A stretch of DNA of 64,000 nt, taken from NCBI GenBank assembly GCA_963750715.1, contig CAVVRP010000008.1, positions 1-64,000 of the forward strand. Direction: 5' to 3'. The DNA comes from JAGVSR01 sp963750715. Lineage in GTDB: Bacteria > Pseudomonadota > Alphaproteobacteria > Rhizobiales > Hyphomicrobiaceae. Numbering within the stretch: position 1 is the stretch's first letter; every line of letters begins with the position of its first letter. The notes beneath the pieces are model-generated. The model was given only the letters and a program-made list of their open reading frames with translations. It was not told the DNA's origin and did not search any database. The position numbers and the translations under genes are program-made. Positions 48,546 through 59,235 of this stretch are shown in pieces.

Positions 48546-49529
48546 ATGAATCGACGCATCCTGGACTTCGTCTCCGCTGCGCCGCCACCGCGCTCGTCGC
48601 GGCGACCATCGCCACGTCCGCCGCCGCGCAGGCGTGGCCCGACAAGCCCATCAAGTTCCTGGTCTCGGCCCCGGCGGGAAGCTCGCTCGACGCGCTCGCC
48701 CGCGTGATCGGCGACCGGCTGAAGGATCGCCTCGGCCAGCCGGTCATCGTCGAGAACAAGCCCGCGGCCGGCGGCACGGTCGCCACCGCCGAGGTGGCGA
48801 AGGCGGCGCCGGACGGCTACACGATGCTGCTCGGATTCAACGGACCGCTGGCGTTCGGCCCGCTGCTGCTCGAAGCTGCCCTACGACGTCGCGAAGGACC
48901 TGGCGCCGGTGATCATCACGTCGAGCCAGCCCAACGTGCTCGCCGTCTACGCCGGGCTGCCGGCGAAGAACGTGCAGGAATTCGTCGCCTGGGCGAAGGC
49001 CAATCCCGGCAAGCTCTCGTACGCGTCGGTCGGCAACGGCAGCTCGTCGCACCTCAACATGGAGCTCCTGAAGTCGGTCGCCGGATTCGAGGCGGTGCAC
49101 GTGCCGTTCAACGGCTCGCCGCCGGCCGTCACGGCGACGATCCAGGGCGAGACGCAGGCGATGTTCGCGGTGATGCAGCCGCTGCAGGCGCAGATGCAGG
49201 CAGGCAAGCTGCGCGCGCTCGCGGTGACGACGGCGAAGCGCTTCCCGCTGCTCCCCGACCTGCCGACGATCGCGGAGTCGGGCTACCCCGGCTTCGAAGC
49301 GCTGGCCTGGAACGGCGTGATGGTGCCGGCCGCCACGCCGAAGCCCGTCATCGCGCGGCTCAACGCCGAGATGAACGCGATCCTGAAGCAGCCGGACGTC
49401 GTCGAGAAGATGCAGGCCTCCGGATTCGATCTCATCGGCGGCACGCCCGAGGATTTCGGCAACCTGATCAAGCGCGAGACCGAGACCTGGACGCCGGTGA
49501 TCCGCAAGCTCGGCCTCAAGGTGGACTGA
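48546..49529 (+). CDS. Bug/TctC-type tripartite tricarboxylate transporter binding protein (two indels)
   Basis: About 327 residues when repaired. Signal peptide with RCAATALVAATIATSAAAQ, then the family's opening WPDKPIKFLVSAPAGSSLDALAR. It continues with NKPAAGGTVATAEVAKAAPDGYT and DLPTIAESGYPGFEALAWNG. Periplasmic solute-binding proteins of this type capture carboxylates; they are massively expanded in Burkholderiales. Frames break near 48573 and 48873. No membrane components (TctA/TctB) are adjacent, which is common for these orphans. Confidence 0.88.
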
Positions 49530-49560
49530 CGGCAGCGAGCGCCGAGGGTGTACTAGGAGT

Positions 49561-49625
49561 GGCGTGAGGGCAGAGCCCTGCGGGCGCCTGAGGCATGAAG
49601 CCCGGAGGCGCTCTGCCCTCACGCC
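49561..49625. terminator. bidirectional terminator hairpin
   Basis: GGCGTGAGGGCAGAGC (49561-49576) pairs perfectly with GCTCTGCCCTCACGCC (49610-49625), with further pairing inside (GCGCCT / AGGCGC). It lies between the convergent TctC-type gene and argG. Confidence 0.75.
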
Positions 49626-49638
49626 GCACGCGCGCGAA

Positions 49639-50985
49639 CTACTTGGATTCGGCGTCGCCGTCGGTGAGCCGCGGCAGCGGCGAGTCGCCGGAGGGCCGCA
49701 GCAGCCCGGTCTTCATGTAGGTCAGGAGCTTCTCGCGGGTGTCGGCGATGTCGAGGTTGCGCATCGTGAGCTGCCCGATCCGATCCTGCGGCGTGAACGA
49801 CGAGGCGCCCTTCTCCATCGTGAGCCGCTCGGGCTTGTAGGTGAGGTTCGGGCTCGTCGTGTCGAGGATCGAGTAGTCGTTGCCGCGCCGGAGCTCGAGC
49901 GTCACCTCGCCCGTGACGGCGCGCGCGACCCAGCGCTGCGCCGTCTCGCGCAGCATCATCGCCTGCGGATCGAACCAGCGACCCTGGTAGAGCAGCCGTC
50001 CGAGCCGCCGGCCGCTGGTCGCGGTACTGCTCGATCGTGTCCTCGTTGTGGATGCCGGTCACGAGACGCTCGTAGGCGATGTGCAGGAGCGCCATGCCGG
50101 GCGCTTCGTAGATGCCGCGGCTCTTGGCCTCGATGATCCGGTTCTCGATCTGGTCGCTCATGCCGATGCCGTGCCGGCCGCCGATCGCGTTGGCTTCGAG
50201 CAGCAGCGCGACCTCGTCCGCGAAACGCGATGCCGTTCAACGCGACCGGGCGGCCCTCGTCGAAGCGGATCGACACGGTCTCCGGCTTGACGACGACGTC
50301 GTCGCGCCAGAACGCCACCCCCATGATCGGCTCGACGATCCTGATGCCCTTGTCCAGGAATTCGAGGTCCTTCGCCTCGTGCGTCGCGCCGAGCATGTTC
50401 GAGTCGGTCGAGTACGCCTTCTCCGTGCTCATCTTGTAGCCGAAGCCGGCGCGGTCCAGGTACTCGGACATCTCCTTGCGGCCGCCCAGCTCGTCGATGA
50501 ACGCCGCGTCGAGCCACGGCTTGTAGATGCGAAGGTTCGGATTGGCGAGGAGCCCGTAGCGGTAGAAGCGCTCGATGTCGTTGCCCTTGAACGTGCTGCC
50601 GTCGCCCCAGATGTGGACGTCGTCCTCGCGCATCGCGACGACGAGCATCGTGCCGGTGACGGCGCGGCCGAGCGGCGTCGTGTTGAAGTAGCGCGAGGCC
50701 GCCGGTCGAGATGTGAAACGCGCCGGCCTGCAGCGCCGCGATCCCTTCGGCGACGAGCGCGGCGCGGCAGTCGACGAGCCGCGCGCCTTCCGCGCCGTAG
50801 GCTCGCGCGCGGCGCGGTATCTCGTCGTAGTCGGGCTCGTCGGGCTGGCCGAGGTTCGCCGTGTACGCGTACGGAATCGCCCCCTTCGCGCGCATCCAGT
50901 GCAGCGCGGCGCTCGTGTCGAGGCCGCCGGAGAACGCGATGCCGACCTTCTGGCCGACGGGGAGATCCTGCAGGATGTGCGACAT
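49639..50985 (-). CDS. argG: argininosuccinate synthase, long (E. coli) type, three indels
   Basis: Joins citrulline and aspartate with ATP in arginine synthesis. About 448 residues when repaired, the length of the E. coli type. The ATP-binding loop AFSGGLDTSAAL, then YAYTANLGQPDEPDYD, WGDGSTFKGNDIERF, AYSTDSNMLGATHEAKDLE and ELRRGNDYSILDT are all intact but spread over three frames. Breaks lie near 50,699 (after AFHISTGG), near 50,230 (after VALNG) and near 50,014 (before GRRLGRLLYQGRWFD). It begins MSHILQDLPVGQKVG. With argF close by, this is an arginine-synthesis neighbourhood. Confidence 0.92.
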
Positions 50986-51203
50986 GAGCGGAGGCGTCTC
51001 GGGCGGCGGAAAACCGGTTATTCTAGCCGAGTCGACTCGGCCGCGAGCCGACGCGCGCACGAGCCGGGGAATATGGCCCAAAGCTTGCTTGGATATGCAG
51101 ATAGCGCCACTCGTCGCCCGCCGCCAACTGCGACGGCACGCACAAGCAGGTCGGGTTCGCCGCGTAACCTGGTGGCCGATACCACCGCCCTTTGGACACC
51201 ATC

Positions 51204-54049
51204 ATGACCTCGCACACTCATCCAACCAATCTTCGCCATCGCGGCTTTCGTCGAACCGGCGCCGCGGTGATCGTCGCGATCGCATTCGCGGTCGGCGCAT
51301 CTGTTCCCGCATGGGCGGCCAACGCGGAAAGCTCCAAGTACTACGATGACGCTCTGGTACGCCTGGAGCGCGACGATATCGCCGGGGCCATCATTCAACT
51401 CAACAATGCGCTGCAGAAGGATCCGAACATGCTCGCCGCGCACGTGTTGATGGGCAAGGCGCGGCTCAGGAACGGCGACCCCGCGGGCGCCGAAACCGCA
51501 TTCGAAAAGGCGCTGAAGCTTGGTGCGGACCGGACGGAATTGGCGCTGCCATTGGCCCAGGCCTACGCCGGTCAGGGCAAGTCCGAAGCGCTGCTCGAGC
51601 GGATCGTCCCTGCAGGGCTGCCCAAGCAGAGCCAGGTCGAGATACTCATTCTGCGGAGCAATGCGCAAGCGGACCTGGGCAAGTCGACCCGACGCGCTGC
51701 GCTCGCTGGACGAAGCGCGGGTGCTCGATCCCCAGTCGGTTCCCGTCCGGCTGGCGCTCGTGAACGTGCTGTTGCGGACCGGCGACAAGGCCCGGGCGAC
51801 GAGCGTGCTCGAGGAGACCGTCAAGCTCGCCCCTTCCGATTCGGCCGTATGGAATCTGCGCGCTTCGCTGTCGCACCTCAGCGGCAATCTGCCGGCCGCC
51901 CTGGCGGACTACGCGAAGGCGATTGCACTTGATCCGCGCAACGTAGATGCGCTGGTCGCGCAGGCCGGGATCTTGCTCGACCTCGGGCGGCTAGAGGAGG
52001 CCAATGCGGCGCTTGCCAATCTTCAGCAAGTGGCCCCCAAAGAGCCGCGTGCGGCGTACCTGCAAGCGGTTGCGGCGAGTCGCGTGAACGACACCGATAC
52101 CGTGCGCGCCAAGCTGACCAATGTGGTCGCGATGCTCGACCCGGTTCCGAAGGAAGTGCTAAGTCGGCACCCGCAGCTGTTGCTGCTTGGCGGCATGTCG
52201 CACTACGGACTGGGGAACAACGAGAAAGCCGGCCTGTATCTCGCGATCTACGTGAAGCTGAATCCGAAGCAGCCGGGGCCGAGCAAGCTGCTGGCGAGCA
52301 TCTACCTCGACCGCGGCGATGCGACGCGCGCGCTGCGTCTGCTCGATCCGCTGCAGGCGGTTGCACCCAACGATCCGCAGCTGTTTTCGCTGCTGGCCGC
52401 GGCGAACATGGCGCAAAAGCGGTATGCCGAGGCAGCTGCTTTCCTCGAACGGGCCGTCAAGGTTTCGGGCGGCTCCCCGGACCTTCGCGCCGATTACGGC
52501 GTCAGCCTGCTTGGAAGCGGGCAGGCGGACCTCGGATTCAACCAGTTGCAGCAGGCGTTCGCCAAGGATCCCGGCCAGGCGCACGCCGGCATCGTGCTGG
52601 CAACGCTGTACCTGAGGCGCGACCAGCCGAAAAAGGCGCTCGAGGTGATCGACGCGGTCGTGCGGCGCGCGCCGAAAAACGTCGATGCGATCAACATGCA
52701 GGGCATCGTGCGCGTGGCGGCCGGCGACAGGGCCGGAGGCCGTGCCGCCTACGAAAGCTGTCTCGCGCTCAATCCCAAGTATTCCGCGGCCCGTCTCAAT
52801 CTCGCGCGGCTGGATATTGCCGAGGGCAAGCTGGCCGCCGCCCGGCTCGGCTTGACGGAAATGCTCAAGGCCAGCCCGAATAACGGGGTCGTGATGGTCG
52901 AATTGGCCCAGCTGGAAGAGCAGGCCGGTCGTTACGGGGAGGCGGTCGACTGGCTGGAGAAGGCAATGGCCATTCCCCAGCAGCGGGTGAGCGCCGGCAT
53001 CTACCTGAGCGGACTGCTGGTGCGCCAGCGGGATTTCGAGCGAGCCGTCAAGGTCGCCAAGGATGCGGCCGGCCGCGCACCCAAGGATCTGCAGGCTCTT
53101 TACGCCCTCGCGCGCGCGCAGATCGCCGCGGGCGACAATCGTGGCGCCCGGCAAACGCTTGGGGTGATGGGCCCGTTGGCGGGCTTCGACAAGGTCGCCA
53201 ACGTCGACATCGCGAGCCTCCAGTTCACCGCTGGCGATCGGGAGAATGCGACGTACACCCTCGGCAAGGTCATCAAGGAAAACCCGGACTATCTGCCTGC
53301 GCTCGTGCTGCTGACCGAAGTGGATATCGTGAGCGGCGATTATGCCAAGGCCGAGCAGAACGCGAAGAAGATCGCCGAGCGCTTTCCCGCCCGCGGACTG
53401 GGTCCGCGCCTAATGGGCGATCTTGCCGTTGCACGCGGCCAGTTCAATCCCGCCATCGCGAGCTATCGTGCGGCGCTGGCGAAGGAGAATAGCGCCGACA
53501 CGGTCCTTCGCCTCTACCAGGCCCACGTGCGTGCCGGAGATTCCGCCAAGGGCTTGATTTTTATAGAACAGTGGTCCAAGGACAATCCGGAGGATCGGGT
53601 TGTACTCCGTGCGGTTGCCGATGGTCGGCTGCGCGCCGGGAATCTGGCCGGGGCACGGTCGGATTACGAGCGTCTCCTGAAGCTGAATCGCGAATGATGT
53701 CGAAGTTCTTAACAATCTCGCCCAGGTTGCGAACCGGCAGGGCGACAAGGCGGCACTGGGATACGCCGAACGGGCCTATCAGTTGGCGAACAGCAACGCT
53801 GCCGTCCTGGACACCATCGGATGGGTGTTGGTCCGCCAGGGTCAGCTGGACCGGGGAACGAGCCTTTTGCGCGACGCCCGGCTGCGCGATTCGTCCAATC
53901 CCGAAATCCGGTATCACCTTGCCGTGGCGCTGTCGCAGTCCGGGCGCGATGCGGAGGCGCGGAGCGAGCTCAACGAGGGCCTCAAGGGCGGGGCCGTGTT
54001 CGACGAGCTCGAAGACGCGCGAAAACTGCAGAAGAAGCTCGGCCCCTGA
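51204..54049 (+). CDS. prsT: PrsT-like TPR lipoprotein of the XrtA/PEP-CTERM system (two indels)
   Basis: About 948 residues when repaired. A signal-type N-terminus (TGAAVIVAIAFAVGASVPAWA) is followed by a long chain of TPR units starting SSKYYDDALVRLERDDIAGAIIQLNNALQKDPN. This is the standard opening of PEP-CTERM system TPR proteins. It is thought to act in exopolysaccharide assembly linked to exosortase sorting. Frames break near 51,690 and near 53,691 (an extra G before NDVEVLNNLAQVA). A PEP-CTERM protein follows. Start at ATG 51204 rather than the upstream TTG. Confidence 0.85.
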
Positions 54050-54271
54050 GTTGTTCGACCTTGGCCGGTGCGTCCTCGCGGGATCTGTTCACCGGCTGTT
54101 GTCGGAAATCCTTACATCGCCGACGGTGGCGATCCGGAAGAAAATATTAACCCTATGATTATTATTATGGTTTTTGTCTCAGGCCTGATAGTTGCTTTGA
54201 ACGAGAGCAAACGTGCTGTGTCAGGCAGCATGCGATAAGCACATATCGATGATCCGGAGCGGAGGCAGGTC

Positions 54272-55166
54272 ATGAAACGGAATTCCACGGGAATTGCAGT
54301 TCTCGCCGCACTTGGGCTCGTGGCGGCGAGTCTGCCGGCTGCCGCCATCACGATTTACCAATGGAACGCCGGAAGCTGCACGGGCAGCAATCAGTCGAGT
54401 TGTTCCGACACGACGTCCAATCCGACCGGAGGCGGCTCGGTGACGTATTCGTCGATATCCGACTCCGGCGGTGCCACGACCGCCGTTGTCGCCAACAGGC
54501 AATTGGCTGCCGCATATGTGGTGAGTTACAGCGGGAACCTTGGGATTACGACTCGCACGGGCAATAACAATCAGTCGGGCGGTACGGGTTCGAACGAGAC
54601 CACGGTAGCGCCGGACCACGCGATGGATAACAACGGCAACTCCGAGTTCATGCTGTTGAGCTTCAGCAGCTCGATATCGTTGCGGGACGTGCAATTGGGA
54701 TATAGTAGTCAGTACGATTCGGACCTCACCGTTCTGGCTTACACCGGCGCCGGCATCCCGACGTTGGCCGGGTTGACCTACAGCGGATTGGTCGGGGCGG
54801 GCTGGTCATTCATCGGCAACTATTCCGACGCCTATGCCACTACGACCAATGTCTCGGGATTCGGAAGCCAAGCCAATACGGTCGCGATCAACTCGGGCGG
54901 CGTTTCGTCGAGCTACTGGCTGATCGGTGCGTACAACAGCACATGGGGTACGACCAACTCGGGTACCGTCGGAGGATCATCCAGGCCTGTCGACCGGCAA
55001 TGACTATGTGAAGTTGCTGGCGGCCTACGGCTGCGTCCCCGGCCCCGGCGCCAACCAATGCGGCGGCGGCGGCGGCGGTTCGCAGGTGCCGGAACCGTCG
55101 ACCGTGTTGCTGATGGGTGCCGCGCTTCTCGGGTTTAGCCAACTGCGTCGGCGTCGTACCGCCTGA
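54272..55166 (+). CDS. PEP-CTERM sorted extracellular protein (one indel)
   Basis: About 297 residues when repaired. Signal peptide (GIAVLAALGLVAASLPAAA), then a Ser/Thr/Asn/Gly-rich, low-charge body typical of exosortase substrates. It ends with the sorting signal VPEPSTVLLMGAALLGF, a hydrophobic helix and RRRRTA. An indel near 54,965 shifts the frame before SEDHPGLSTGNDYVKLLAAYGC. Exosortase cuts at the PEP motif and links the protein to the outer surface. The sorting enzyme is not in this window. Confidence 0.88.
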
Positions 55167-55195
55167 TTCACTTTCCATTGCAGGCTGCTTCCTGC

Positions 55196-55220
55196 GGGGC
55201 GGTGACGATGTCACCGCCCC
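55196..55220. terminator. hairpin terminator after the PEP-CTERM gene
   Basis: GGGGCGGTGAC (55196-55206) pairs perfectly with GTCACCGCCCC (55210-55220) around a 3-base loop, then GTCTTCGT. Its position just after the stop at 55166 fits a terminator. Confidence 0.75.
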
Positions 55221-55268
55221 GTCTTCGTGTTAGGGTCGGACCGATCCGACTTGCCTGACCTGTCCCGC

Positions 55269-55754
55269 ATGCCCTCATTCGACATCGTCTCCGAAGTGAA
55301 CCAGGTCGAGGTCCGCAACGCCGTGGACCAGACCAACAAGGAAGTCTCGACGCGCTTCGACTTCAAGGGCTCCGACGCGCGGGTCGAGCACGCCGACAAG
55401 ACGCTCACGCTCTTCGCCGACGACGACTTCAAGCTGAAACAGGTCACCGATATCCTCACGGGCAAGCTCACGAAGCGCGGGGTCGACATCCGCGCGCTGA
55501 AGTACGGCACGGTCGAGAAGGTCTCCGGCAACAAGGTGAAGCAGGCGGTGACGATCCGCGTGGGCATCGAGCAGGAGCTGTCCAAGAAGATCGTCAAGCT
55601 CGTCAAGGACAGCAAGATGAAGGTGCAGGCGTCGATCCAGGGCGATGCGGTGCGCGTGTCCGGCGCGAAGCGCGACGACCTGCAGGACGCGATCGCGCTG
55701 GTCAAGAAGTCGATCACCGATTTCCCGGTCCAGTTCGGCAATTTCCGCGACTAG
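55269..55754 (+). CDS. yajQ: YajQ-family nucleotide-binding protein
   Basis: A 161-residue intact cytoplasmic protein of two ferredoxin-like domains. It opens MPSFDIVSEVNQVEVRNAVDQ, with STRFDFKGS, and ends DDLQDAIALVKKS then FPVQFGNFRD, all highly conserved. In Xanthomonas and Pseudomonas relatives it binds cyclic di-GMP and affects transcription. Start chosen at the ATG giving the conserved MPSFDIVSE; upstream in-frame codons belong to the intergenic region. It is one of the few block C genes with no indel. Confidence 0.93.
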   Translation: MPSFDIVSEVNQVEVRNAVDQTNKEVSTRFDFKGSDARVEHADKTLTLFADDDFKLKQVTDILTGKLTKRGVDIRALKYGTVEKVSGNKVKQAVTIRVGIEQELSKKIVKLVKDSKMKVQASIQGDAVRVSGAKRDDLQDAIALVKKSITDFPVQFGNFRD

Positions 55755-55780
55755 GCGCGTGCCGAGCGAGCGCTGAATCC

Positions 55781-56443
55781 TTGTCGCTGCCCGTCCGCGT
55801 CGCCTCGCATCCCGTCGTGCTCCGCACGCTCGCGCTCTCCGACGCGCCGCGGGTGACCGAGCTCTGCGGCGACTGGGCGGTGGCGCAGATGACCGCGCTG
55901 ATCCCGCATCCGTACCTGCCGGAGATGGCCGAGTCGTGGATCGCCGCATGCCTCGACGCCGACGCGGCGGGAGCGACCCGCACCTACGCCATCACGCGGG
56001 CCGACGACGGGCTGCTCGTCGGCGCGATCGGGCTCTCGGCGTCGCCGGACGCCGTCGACTCGCTCGGCTACTGGGTGGGCCGGCCGTATTGGGGCAACGG
56101 CTACGCGACGGCAGCGGCGCGCGCGCTCGTCGCGCTCGCGTTCTCGCACCTCGACGTCGAGTCGCTGCACGCGACGCACCTCGCGCGCAATCCGGCGTCG
56201 GGGCGCGTGCTCGCGAAGTGCGGAATGTCCGAGGTGCGGCGCGTCACGCGACCGCATCGCGACGGTCCGGCGGAGGAATTCCTCGTGTGGTCGATCGACC
56301 GCGACGCATGGGAACGGCGACGCGCGGCCGTCGTGACCGCGCGGCACCGGCGCCCGCACCTCGGCGAGCGGTCGCCTAGGCGAGGTCGGCCGCGAGCGCC
56401 GATCGCGTCGCCGGCGCGACCGCCGGCACCACCGACGTCGTAG
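55781..56443 (+). CDS. GNAT-family N-acetyltransferase (RimJ/RimL type)
   Basis: A GNAT fold with VVLRTLALSDAPRVTELCGD at the start, a strand-turn LGYWVGRPYWGNGYATAAARALVALAF that is the acetyl-CoA loop, and LARNPASGRVLAKCGM, the RimJ/L motif. It would acetylate an amine or N-terminus in the cytoplasm. The start is a TTG at 55781. The real end is probably near 56,336: after DRDAWERRRA the reading becomes low-complexity and runs over the 3' end of the convergent DUF3501 gene, as if an indel removed the stop. Confidence 0.8.
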   Translation: MSLPVRVASHPVVLRTLALSDAPRVTELCGDWAVAQMTALIPHPYLPEMAESWIAACLDADAAGATRTYAITRADDGLLVGAIGLSASPDAVDSLGYWVGRPYWGNGYATAAARALVALAFSHLDVESLHATHLARNPASGRVLAKCGMSEVRRVTRPHRDGPAEEFLVWSIDRDAWERRRAAVVTARHRRPHLGERSPRRGRPRAPIASPARPPAPPTS

Positions 56444-56961
56444 ACCGGATGGTCGACGCCGATGGCAAGGCCCGCGCCGCGCTCGAGCGCCGACACCATG
56501 CCGGCGTCGAGCTCGAAGCGCAGGAAGTGCACGGCCGCGGTCTTCGTCTCGGTCTCGCGCGGCAGGTCCTCGTCGGCGATGGCGAAGACGCGCGGATGGC
56601 CTTCGACCTCGATCCAGACGCGGCGCTCGATGCCGGTGAGACGCGAGAGCGCGGCGACGCGCTCGTCCGGATCCTCGTATTCGATCAGCATCGTCGCCTT
56701 GAAATTGGCGCCGTCGGGCACGAGCGGGTTGTAGGCCTCGAGCTCGTCCTGGATGCCCGCCTCCTCGAAGACCTTCTCGATCCGCAGCATTTCCTGGATC
56801 TGGTAGCGCACGGTGAGCTCGTCCTCGAAGAGCAGCGTCACGTGCTCGCCCAGGTGCACGGTGCGCGCCTTCTTGTGCGCGAGCACGCGCTGGCGGAATT
56901 CGCCGCGCGCCTTGGCGTACGCCTCGAGCGACAGCAGGCTCTCGCGGGTGATCGCGCCCAT
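56376..56961 (-). CDS. DUF3501 family protein (one indel near the 3' end)
   Basis: About 194 residues when repaired. It begins MGAITRESLLSLEAYAKAR, with HLGEHVTLLFEDELTVRYQIQEMLRIE, LVPDGANFKATMLIEY, VWIEVEG and the ending ATRSALAADLA in the neighbouring frame. One extra base near 56,430 separates VYDV from VPAVAPATRSAL. The family has no known reaction. It starts 8 bases after the ferritin-like gene and belongs to the GlpC-like / ferritin-like / DUF3501 operon. Confidence 0.85.
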
Positions 56962-56969
56962 CGTCGGGG

Positions 56970-57260
56970 TCACCGGTGATCCGTGATCGGGCCGGTCTTG
57001 AACAGCGCCTCGCGGAGCTCCTTGTCGAACACCGGGTTGTGGCGGCGGATCCATTCGAGCGTCATCGACGCGTGCTCGATCTCCTCGTCGCGGTTGTGCG
57101 CGAGGATGCTCCTGAGCTGCGGGTCGGTGCACGCGTCCACGCGCTGGTTGTACCAGTCGACGGCCTCGAGCTCCTCGATCAGGGAGACGACCGCGCGGTG
57201 GAAATCCATGGTCTCGGGGGACAGCTTGTCGACGGGTTCGTGATAGCCTTCATGCGCCAT
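56970..57260 (-). CDS. encapsulated-ferritin-like (EncFtn) protein without a targeting tail
   Basis: A 96-residue protein closely resembling EncFtn ferroxidases: HEPVDKLSPETMDFHRA, EELEAVDWYNQRVDA and LAHNRDEEIEHASMTLEW. Glu30, Glu60 and His63 correspond to the iron ligands of EncFtn, and Glu29, Glu32 and Trp36 to its entry site. EncFtn forms an annular decamer that oxidises Fe2+ and normally ends in a tail that docks it in an encapsulin shell. Here the chain stops right after GPITDH, with no such tail, and no encapsulin gene is in the window. It is coupled to the GlpC-like gene (46-base gap) and DUF3501 (8-base gap). Confidence 0.82.
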   Translation of the reverse strand: MAHEGYHEPVDKLSPETMDFHRAVVSLIEELEAVDWYNQRVDACTDPQLRSILAHNRDEEIEHASMTLEWIRRHNPVFDKELREALFKTGPITDHR

Positions 57261-57306
57261 TGCAGTGGGTCCTCGAACGATTGATCGTCGCGCCGGCGGC
57301 GCGTCG

Positions 57307-58649
57307 CTACAGCCCGTACGCCTTTCGCACCAGCGTCAGCGGGTGTTCCTTGCGCGGCCCGGTGCGCGCCGCCCTCCTCGTCGATGCCCTGCGCGATGCG
57401 GCGGCCCGCGATCGGGCAGTCGGAGCAGACGACGTCGGGCTCCGTCTCGGCCATCCGGCGGAACACCGGCTTGCCGATCTTCATCGAGTTCGCGAAGAAT
57501 TCGCGCTTCACGCCGTACGTCCCGTCGTGTCCCGCGCAGCGCTCGACCGTGTTGACGGCGGTGTCCGGGATCCATTCGAGGACCTCGCGCGTCTTCTGGC
57601 CGACGTTCTGCACGCGCGAGTGACACGGAATGTGATAGCTCACCTTGCCGAGCGGCGTCGTGAAATCCTTCTTGAGCAGGCCGTCCTTGTCGCGCAGCAC
57701 CAGGTACTCGAACGGATCGAACATCGCATCGGCGACGGCCTGCACGTCGGAGTCGTCCGGAAAGATCAGCGGCAACTCGTGCTTGAACATGAGCGTGCAC
57801 GACGGGACGGCGGTCAGGATGGCGTAGCCCGCGCGCGCGAGCGCGGCCAGCGGGCCGATGTTGATGTCCTTGAGCGCTTCGACCGCATCGAGGTCGCCCA
57901 GCTCGAGCTTCGGCATGCCGCAGCAGGCCTCCTTCTCGACGAGCCGATAGGGCACCTCGTTGTGCTCGAGGATCCGCAGGAGGTCGTGGCCGATGCCGGG
58001 CTCGTTGTAGTTGACGTAGCAGGTCGCGAAGATCGCGACCTTGCCGGGCGTGCGCGTGCCGTTCCTGACCGGCCAGGCGACCGAGGCCCGCGCCGTCTCG
58101 CGGAAGCGCGCGCCGTCGTAGGGTGGCAGCGCCGCGCCGGCCGCCACGCCGAGCGACCTTGTCCATCAGCGTGCGCACCGCCGGCGTCGCGTTGGCCTTG
58201 TTGACCATCTCGACGACGACGGGGATCGTCGCGAGCCGCCCCACGCGGTCGGTGCTCGTCAGCAGGCGGTCGCGCCAGCGCGATTTCCCCTGCTGGAACG
58301 CGACCGCCTTCGCGCGCAGCATGAGGTGCGGAAAGTCGACGTTCCACGGATGCGGCGGCACGTACGGGCACTTCGTCATGTAGCAGAGGTCGCACAGGTA
58401 GCACTGGTCGACGACCTTCGCGTAGTCCTCCTTCGCGACGCCGTCGATCTCCATCGTCTTGCCGTTGTCGACGAGATCGAAGAGCGTGGGAAACGACTGG
58501 CACAGGCTCACGCAGCGCCGGCAGCCGTGGCAGATGTCGAAGACGCGCTCGAGCTCGCGGTCGAGCGCCGCCTGGTCGTAGAACTCCGGGTTGCGCCAGT
58601 CGAGCGGATGGCGCGTGGGCGCCTGCAGGTTGCCTTCGCGGGTGGTCAT
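57307..58649 (-). CDS. GlpC / heterodisulfide-reductase-like Fe-S oxidoreductase (two indels)
   Basis: About 447 residues when repaired. The N-terminus carries two 4Fe-4S sites (CHGCRRCVSLC and CYLCDLCYMTKCPYVPP). The C-terminal part has two CCG domains: ATCYVNYNEPGIG ... EKEACCGMPKLE and YHIPCHSRVQNVG ... ERCAGHDGTYG, with VCSDCPIAG near the end. Such proteins pass electrons between quinones or thiols and partners. Frames break near 58,157 and near 57,355; repair gives the normal ending KEHPLTLVRKAYGL. It is first in a tight operon with the EncFtn-like and DUF3501 genes. Confidence 0.88.
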
Positions 58650-58731
58650 GTCGGAGTCGAGGCGTGAGGTCCGTGAAGGCCGTGCGGCAGGGTCGGGAAG
58701 TCTACGTCAATGCTACATCGCAGCGACGAAA

Positions 58732-58801
58732 GTTAGTACGTCGCGGCACCGCGACGTACTAACCGAGCGTTGAGCGTCGCGCCCACGCGACGCTCCAACG
58801 C
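58732..58801. repeat. two adjacent GC-rich hairpins
   Basis: GTTAGTACGTCGCGG (58732-58746) and CCGCGACGTACTAAC (58749-58763) form a perfect 15-bp stem. Immediately after, GCGTTGAGCGTCGCG (58767-58781) pairs with CGCGACGCTCCAACGC (58786-58801) with one bulge. They lie between the 3' end of the rubrerythrin gene and the start of the GlpC-like operon, so terminator function is likely. The shared CGTCGCG core also resembles a repeated extragenic palindrome. Confidence 0.75.
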
Positions 58802-58811
58802 GACAAGAGGC

Positions 58812-59235
58812 TCAGTCGGCCAATACGTCCAGAGCCTTCTGGAAGCGATTCGCGTGCGACCGCTCCGCCTTCGCCAGCGTTTCGAACCAGTCGGCGATCT
58901 CGTCGAAGCCCTCGCCGCGCGCGGCCTTGGCCATGCCCGGATACATGTCCGTGTATTCGTGCGTCTCGCCGGCGATCGCCGCCTTGAGGTTCGAGCGCGT
59001 CGCGCCGATCGGAAGGCCCGGTCGCCGGATCGCCCACCTGCGCGAGGTAGTCGAGGTGACCGTGCGCGTGGCCGGTTTCGCCTTCGGCCGTCGACCGGAA
59101 CACGGCCGCGACGTCGTTCTGGCCTTCGACGTCGGCCTTGTTCGCGAAATACAGGTAACGCCGGTTCGCCTGCGATTCACCCGCGAACGCGGCCTTGAGG
59201 TTGTCGTGCGTCTTGGTGCCGTTGAGACTCTTCAT
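58812..59235 (-). CDS. rubrerythrin-family diiron protein, no rubredoxin domain (one indel)
   Basis: About 140 residues when repaired. The first helix pair has LKAAFAGESQANRRYLYFA and FRSTAEGETGHAHGHLDYL; the second has LKAAIAGETHEYTDMYPGMA and LAKAERSHANRFQKAL. These give the four Glu and two His ligands of a diiron site. The usual C-terminal rubredoxin CxxC pairs are absent. The family reduces H2O2 in low-oxygen organisms. An indel near 59,020 separates the two halves. Same strand as the downstream GlpC/EncFtn/DUF3501 operon, separated from it by hairpins. Confidence 0.85.

Noticed and set aside
47145..50000. Numerous long antisense frames in block C
   Set aside because: GC-rich DNA gives long spurious frames; they are Arg/Ala-rich and overlap conserved genes.
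54120..54271. Sigma-54 promoter upstream of the PEP-CTERM gene
   Set aside because: No GG-N10-GC spacing matching the -24/-12 pattern could be found.
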